In this document: piece by piece, positions 61,801-64,000 of the stretch | Position numbering within the stretch: position 1 is the first letter of the stretch | Layout: every line of letters begins with the position of its first letter | From: Acididesulfobacillus acetoxydans | GTDB lineage: Bacteria; Bacillota; Desulfitobacteriia; Desulfitobacteriales; Desulfitobacteriaceae | Direction: 5' to 3' | NCBI RefSeq assembly: GCF_902729405.1 | Contig: NZ_LR746496.1 | Span: 744,001 to 808,000 of the forward strand | DNA: 64,000 nt | Position numbers and translations under genes: made by a program | The notes under the pieces: model-generated | The model's database searches: none | What the model saw: only the letters and a program-made list of their open reading frames with translations | Told to the model about the DNA's origin: nothing

Positions 61801-64000
61801 CAGGTAGGAATAGACAAAATGCTGCATCATCACATGGCCCGCCGAAGCCAAATCGCCGGCATTGAGGCCTTGCTGATGGTTGTGGGGAAATCCCTGCAGC
61901 GTGTTCCCGATCTGTTCTTTCTGATGCCGGACCAGAATTTCAAACAGCAGGTTGGTTTTGCAGGCAAAGGTTTTTGACTTCGAGCCGGCCTGCAGTTCCA
62001 CCGCCAGCCGGCCGAACCGGTATCCCAATTCGCGCTTTTTCATGAAAGTGCAGAGAATATGGCCATATCCGGCATAAGCTACCGGCGTAGCGGGAGCAAG
62101 CCCCTGCCGAAGTGAAATCAGGACGGCATTAAGGGTGAGCATCACCATAATAGGATTGGAATAGGAATATGCCGCAATCCCGGCGCTGCTGAGAATGCGC
62201 ATAGCGGTGCGAAATTTTGGCTCCGTCATTTCCGGCATGTTTTTAAGATCAGCAAAATTGCGGCCCACCAGAGCCAGCCGGATCCGGAGATAGGCAGCCA
62301 TGACATTCAGGCGGGAAGGCTTGCGCGGAATATTTACTCCTAACTGCTTCAGAAAATCCCTGGCCGTGCCGATCGCGTCCCCGAGCCTGTTTTGCACCGT
62401 CAGAAACTCAATTCTCGTTTCGTAGACCACGGCCTTGTCCAGCAGGGCTTTCCCTTGCTGCAAAACCTCGTCTCCATATTGGTCCATCAGCCGGTACTCT
62501 CCGCATAAATAGGCCGTCTCGACAGCTCCGTTATACAGGTCCAAAGCCGTCTCATAGTGGCTGCCCCAGGCGTCGTCCCCTAACAGGCGGATCCCCCGGC
62601 GCATATAATCCAGAGCGCTTTCGTAGGCGGCGCACTGCTTCGATTTTTGGCCGGCCGCCAAATTGAGCCGGGCCAGGAGCAGGCTTTCATCCCCTGCCCG
62701 GACAAGATTCCCGGCTAAGTTCAGATGGTCGGTCATCTCCAGCAGGTTTTCGGCCTGGGAAAACTCCGGACATTTCTGCCACAGCCAATGCCCCAAACGG
62801 TAATGAATATCCTGTTTCTGGCCTTCATCCAGCAAGATATAGGCTGCCTGCTGCACCCGGTCATGGGCAAACCGGTAGCGGGCGGGCCCTGAATTACCAC
62901 CGGCGGGCGCTGTGCCTGCCCGCTCCAGGGCCAGGATCAGCCCTTGGCCGGCGAGTTCCAGCACGGCGTCATTTACGGCTTCCGGGGGCATCCGCTGCAG
63001 ATAGGCCAGAGTTTCCGGATCAAACGTGTTATTGAGGCAAGCCGCCGCTTGGAGAATCCCGCCGGCAGGACCGGACAGGCGGGAAATCTTGCGCACCAGC
63101 AGATCCACGACATTGGACGTTACACCGCTCCGAAGAATCCGCTCCCCATCGACTTCCCAGTGCCGGGCGGCATGGTTGAAGCTGAGCAAGCCCTCCTCTT
63201 TCAGGGACCGGATAAAATGGTAAAGAAAAAAGGGATTCCCGTCCGTTTTCTCATAACAAAGCCGGGCCAGCCTCTCCATGGGGTTATCGCTCTCCTGCCT
63301 TAGTTTCGGTTGTTCATCGCCGTCTGAGACCCCCAATTCTATAAGTGGGGGTTCTACTTCGTTTTCTTTCTCCCCACTCTTCTGCAGCAGTTCCAGGACC
63401 AGCCTGCGAACCTGTGCAAACTCCAAGGGTTTAAGGGTGATCGTCTCCCCGGCGGCGGAACCTGTTCCCAGTTTTTCGATGACTGCGGACAAGGGGTGGG
63501 CAGGGCTGATTTCATCATCCCTGTAGGCTCCGATACACAGAATATGGACTTCTTCCGCTCCCGCGCCTATGAGTTCCAGCAGCTTAAGGCTGTTGATATC
63601 CGCCCACTGCAGGTCGTCCAGAAAAACTGCCAGCGGGCGGTCCGGGGAAGCTATGACCCGGAGGAAACGGACCATAGCCTGCTTAAACCTGTGTTGAGCT
63701 TCTAATGCCGGAAGATCCTCCGGTGGCTCTTGCACTCCGGTAATTTTGGCCAATCCGGGAAAAATGTCGGTAATAATCTTGCCGTTTTCCCCCAGCGCCT
63801 CCCTGATCTTCCCCTGCCACCCAGCGATACCGGAGGGGCCGAGGCTTAAGATTTCCTGGAACAGCCGCTCAAAAGCTTCGTTAAAAGCGGCATACGGGGT
63901 ATTCTTCTTATACTGATCGAACTTGCCCTGAAGGAACAGCCCTCCGCCTTGCTTGACCGGAGCGGCTAATTCATTGACGAACGTGGTCTTGCCCACACCC
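58834..64000 (-). CDS. Giant hybrid sensor kinase: AAA ATPase-TPR-GAF-HisKA-HATPase-REC-HPt (5' end outside window)
   Basis: At least 1721 residues; the start is cut off, with the frame entering at a Walker A (GVGKTTFVNEL). In order: AAA-16-type ATPase with AVFLDDLQWADINSLK, a long helical TPR-like region, a GAF domain (about 1040-1200), HisKA with LANISHEMRTPLHG, HATPase (GTGLGLSISKKL), a receiver with MDKNMPELDGIE, and an HPt domain with EIHRLAGTLSLFHC. In such proteins a Ser/Thr kinase domain often precedes the ATPase, which may lie to the right. A dispersed hairpin repeat lies in frame at 63329-63352. The gene converges with the response regulator and overlaps it by 22 bp. Confidence 0.92.
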   Translation of the reverse strand, partial: GVGKTTFVNELAAPVKQGGGLFLQGKFDQYKKNTPYAAFNEAFERLFQEILSLGPSGIAGWQGKIREALGENGKIITDIFPGLAKITGVQEPPEDLPALEAQHRFKQAMVRFLRVIASPDRPLAVFLDDLQWADINSLKLLELIGAGAEEVHILCIGAYRDDEISPAHPLSAVIEKLGTGSAAGETITLKPLEFAQVRRLVLELLQKSGEKENEVEPPLIELGVSDGDEQPKLRQESDNPMERLARLCYEKTDGNPFFLYHFIRSLKEEGLLSFNHAARHWEVDGERILRSGVTSNVVDLLVRKISRLSGPAGGILQAAACLNNTFDPETLAYLQRMPPEAVNDAVLELAGQGLILALERAGTAPAGGNSGPARYRFAHDRVQQAAYILLDEGQKQDIHYRLGHWLWQKCPEFSQAENLLEMTDHLNLAGNLVRAGDESLLLARLNLAAGQKSKQCAAYESALDYMRRGIRLLGDDAWGSHYETALDLYNGAVETAYLCGEYRLMDQYGDEVLQQGKALLDKAVVYETRIEFLTVQNRLGDAIGTARDFLKQLGVNIPRKPSRLNVMAAYLRIRLALVGRNFADLKNMPEMTEPKFRTAMRILSSAGIAAYSYSNPIMVMLTLNAVLISLRQGLAPATPVAYAGYGHILCTFMKKRELGYRFGRLAVELQAGSKSKTFACKTNLLFEILVRHQKEQIGNTLQGFPHNHQQGLNAGDLASAGHVMMQHFVYSYLSGRELLRIRNEMDLYQIDLIRTGNQTSIMVCMMYRQGVANLLDSAAEPWRLTGGYFNEEEALPHYQSANDRTIIANSYFNKMVISYLFGRIDLAYGNLKTLEEYADGVIGTFCVPVYNFYAILIRLALPGSGTRRERAAHRRKIRSCLRSLQSFLQDAPENITNKYSLILAEKARIAGNHRLAMTYYDQSIQWAKQSGFLPEEALANELAARYYQAAGRSRVAEGYANEAISCYQQWGCAAKARELEAQYQGLNRDRRLNRTRQETTAVELTAPLSLDVYAIVRASQAISGEIVLEELLRKMIRIVLQHAGARKALFMIEQDGEFPVVAAGSGDPAGVEVAEGMSALALAGPSRKLLNYVVNTGESVILNSADELERFWDRQDGPGPQAKSLLCLPVASKRNLVGLLYLENDLMDGAFSGQHLPVLHILASQLAISLENARLYRNMEQMVEARTEELNTKNHDLQLTNLRLTHANQARTVFLANISHEMRTPLHGIIGMAGLMEKSDLPSEQAENVAAILSSARSLLEIINEILDMSKLEADKLELEERDFDLNRLVREILPSFRLKAQEKGIKLVWKVRQEPGMGLRGDPLRIKQIITNLLSNAVKFTAKGEVRLDASAVRDGNRQALLRITVADSGIGIPADKLAYIFEDFTQVDSSIARKFGGTGLGLSISKKLVELMNGSITVDSALGRGSLFQCALRLGLAESGQGRRPKAGRSAARPELEALRILVAEDDSISRKYIKALLKYLNCDVTLAGNGREVLEKLRAGFYDCIIMDKNMPELDGIETTRLIRQKEEGTGRHIPIIALTASALVGDREKLLTAGMDFFLSKPIIETELAEILKGVKSRVSGKQEPENVNSAAANLIDRPVFLAEASLYGEEVTLEIIAEFLARYPDVLESIEENIRKADFTQSQKEIHRLAGTLSLFHCDGLVALVRDMEEKSSARDLAGLTRWMPALKDNLAVLREELEELEKMITALQNQSADKR
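63329..63352. repeat. Dispersed hairpin repeat inside the hybrid kinase gene
   Basis: ACCCCCAATT, loop CTAT, then AAGTGGGGGT: the same length and loop place as the hairpin at 1547-1570, with 20 of 24 positions equal. It is translated in frame as part of VEPPLIELGVSD in a loop between ATPase segments, so the insertion was tolerated. Confidence 0.65.

Overview
The window looks like the chromosome of an anaerobic, spore-forming Firmicute of the Desulfitobacterium/Desulfotomaculum (Peptococcaceae) type with mid-range GC. The evidence is a ctsR-mcsA-mcsB-clpC heat-shock operon under a CtsR box, the sporulation sigma factor SigH, a CarD-like regulator, a YacL-type PIN/TRAM protein, a cysteine T-box ahead of cysE-cysS, and strong AGGAGG-type ribosome sites with frequent GTG/TTG starts. 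No species is assigned.

Positions 1-23500 are mostly housekeeping: the tail of a B12-dependent ribonucleotide reductase, a metallo-beta-lactamase-fold enzyme, a NUDIX hydrolase and an MFS exporter, then a selenocysteine glutaredoxin read through an in-frame TGA at 3856-3858, an M24 peptidase, a UspA protein, the ctsR operon, radA, carD, yacL, a fused ispDF, gltX, a second MFS protein, and a minus-strand YvlB/YvlD-like envelope-stress operon. That operon has a long leader holding eight 17-bp tandem repeats.

Positions 23700-37400 are the most interesting part. A tight four-gene operon (corrinoid protein, MtaA-like methyltransferase without its normal zinc ligands, histidine kinase with a Cys-rich GAF domain, NtrC-type activator) is followed directly by a good sigma-54 promoter and a nitrous oxide reduction operon: Sec-type (clade II) nosZ, a nosB-like membrane gene, nosD, nosF, nosY, a FixH-like lipoprotein, a lipoprotein cytochrome c, a Rieske protein and a cytochrome b/subunit IV/cytochrome c fusion. 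The likely electron route is menaquinol to the Rieske/cytochrome b-c complex, then cytochrome c, then NosZ. The sensor operon probably controls it. Because N2O chemically attacks Co(I) corrinoids, the corrinoid pair is a candidate N2O or redox sensor; this is a hypothesis.

Positions 37400-43900 return to conserved genes: T-box(Cys)-cysE-cysS, mrnC, thyX, rlmB, sigH and tRNA-Thr. Between sigH and the tRNA is a 400-bp block rich in hairpins, with two T-box-like motifs and no convincing gene.

Positions 43900-64000 are accessory. A truncated tyrosine recombinase lies beside tRNA-Thr, followed by a broken mobile-element gene, a YdjM-like membrane protein, a perfect 42-bp palindrome, two co-transcribed cell-wall-binding surface proteins (908 and about 3033 residues, the larger with a recent 1149-bp internal tandem duplication), an OmpR-type response regulator, and a convergent, overlapping giant hybrid histidine kinase that runs off the right edge.
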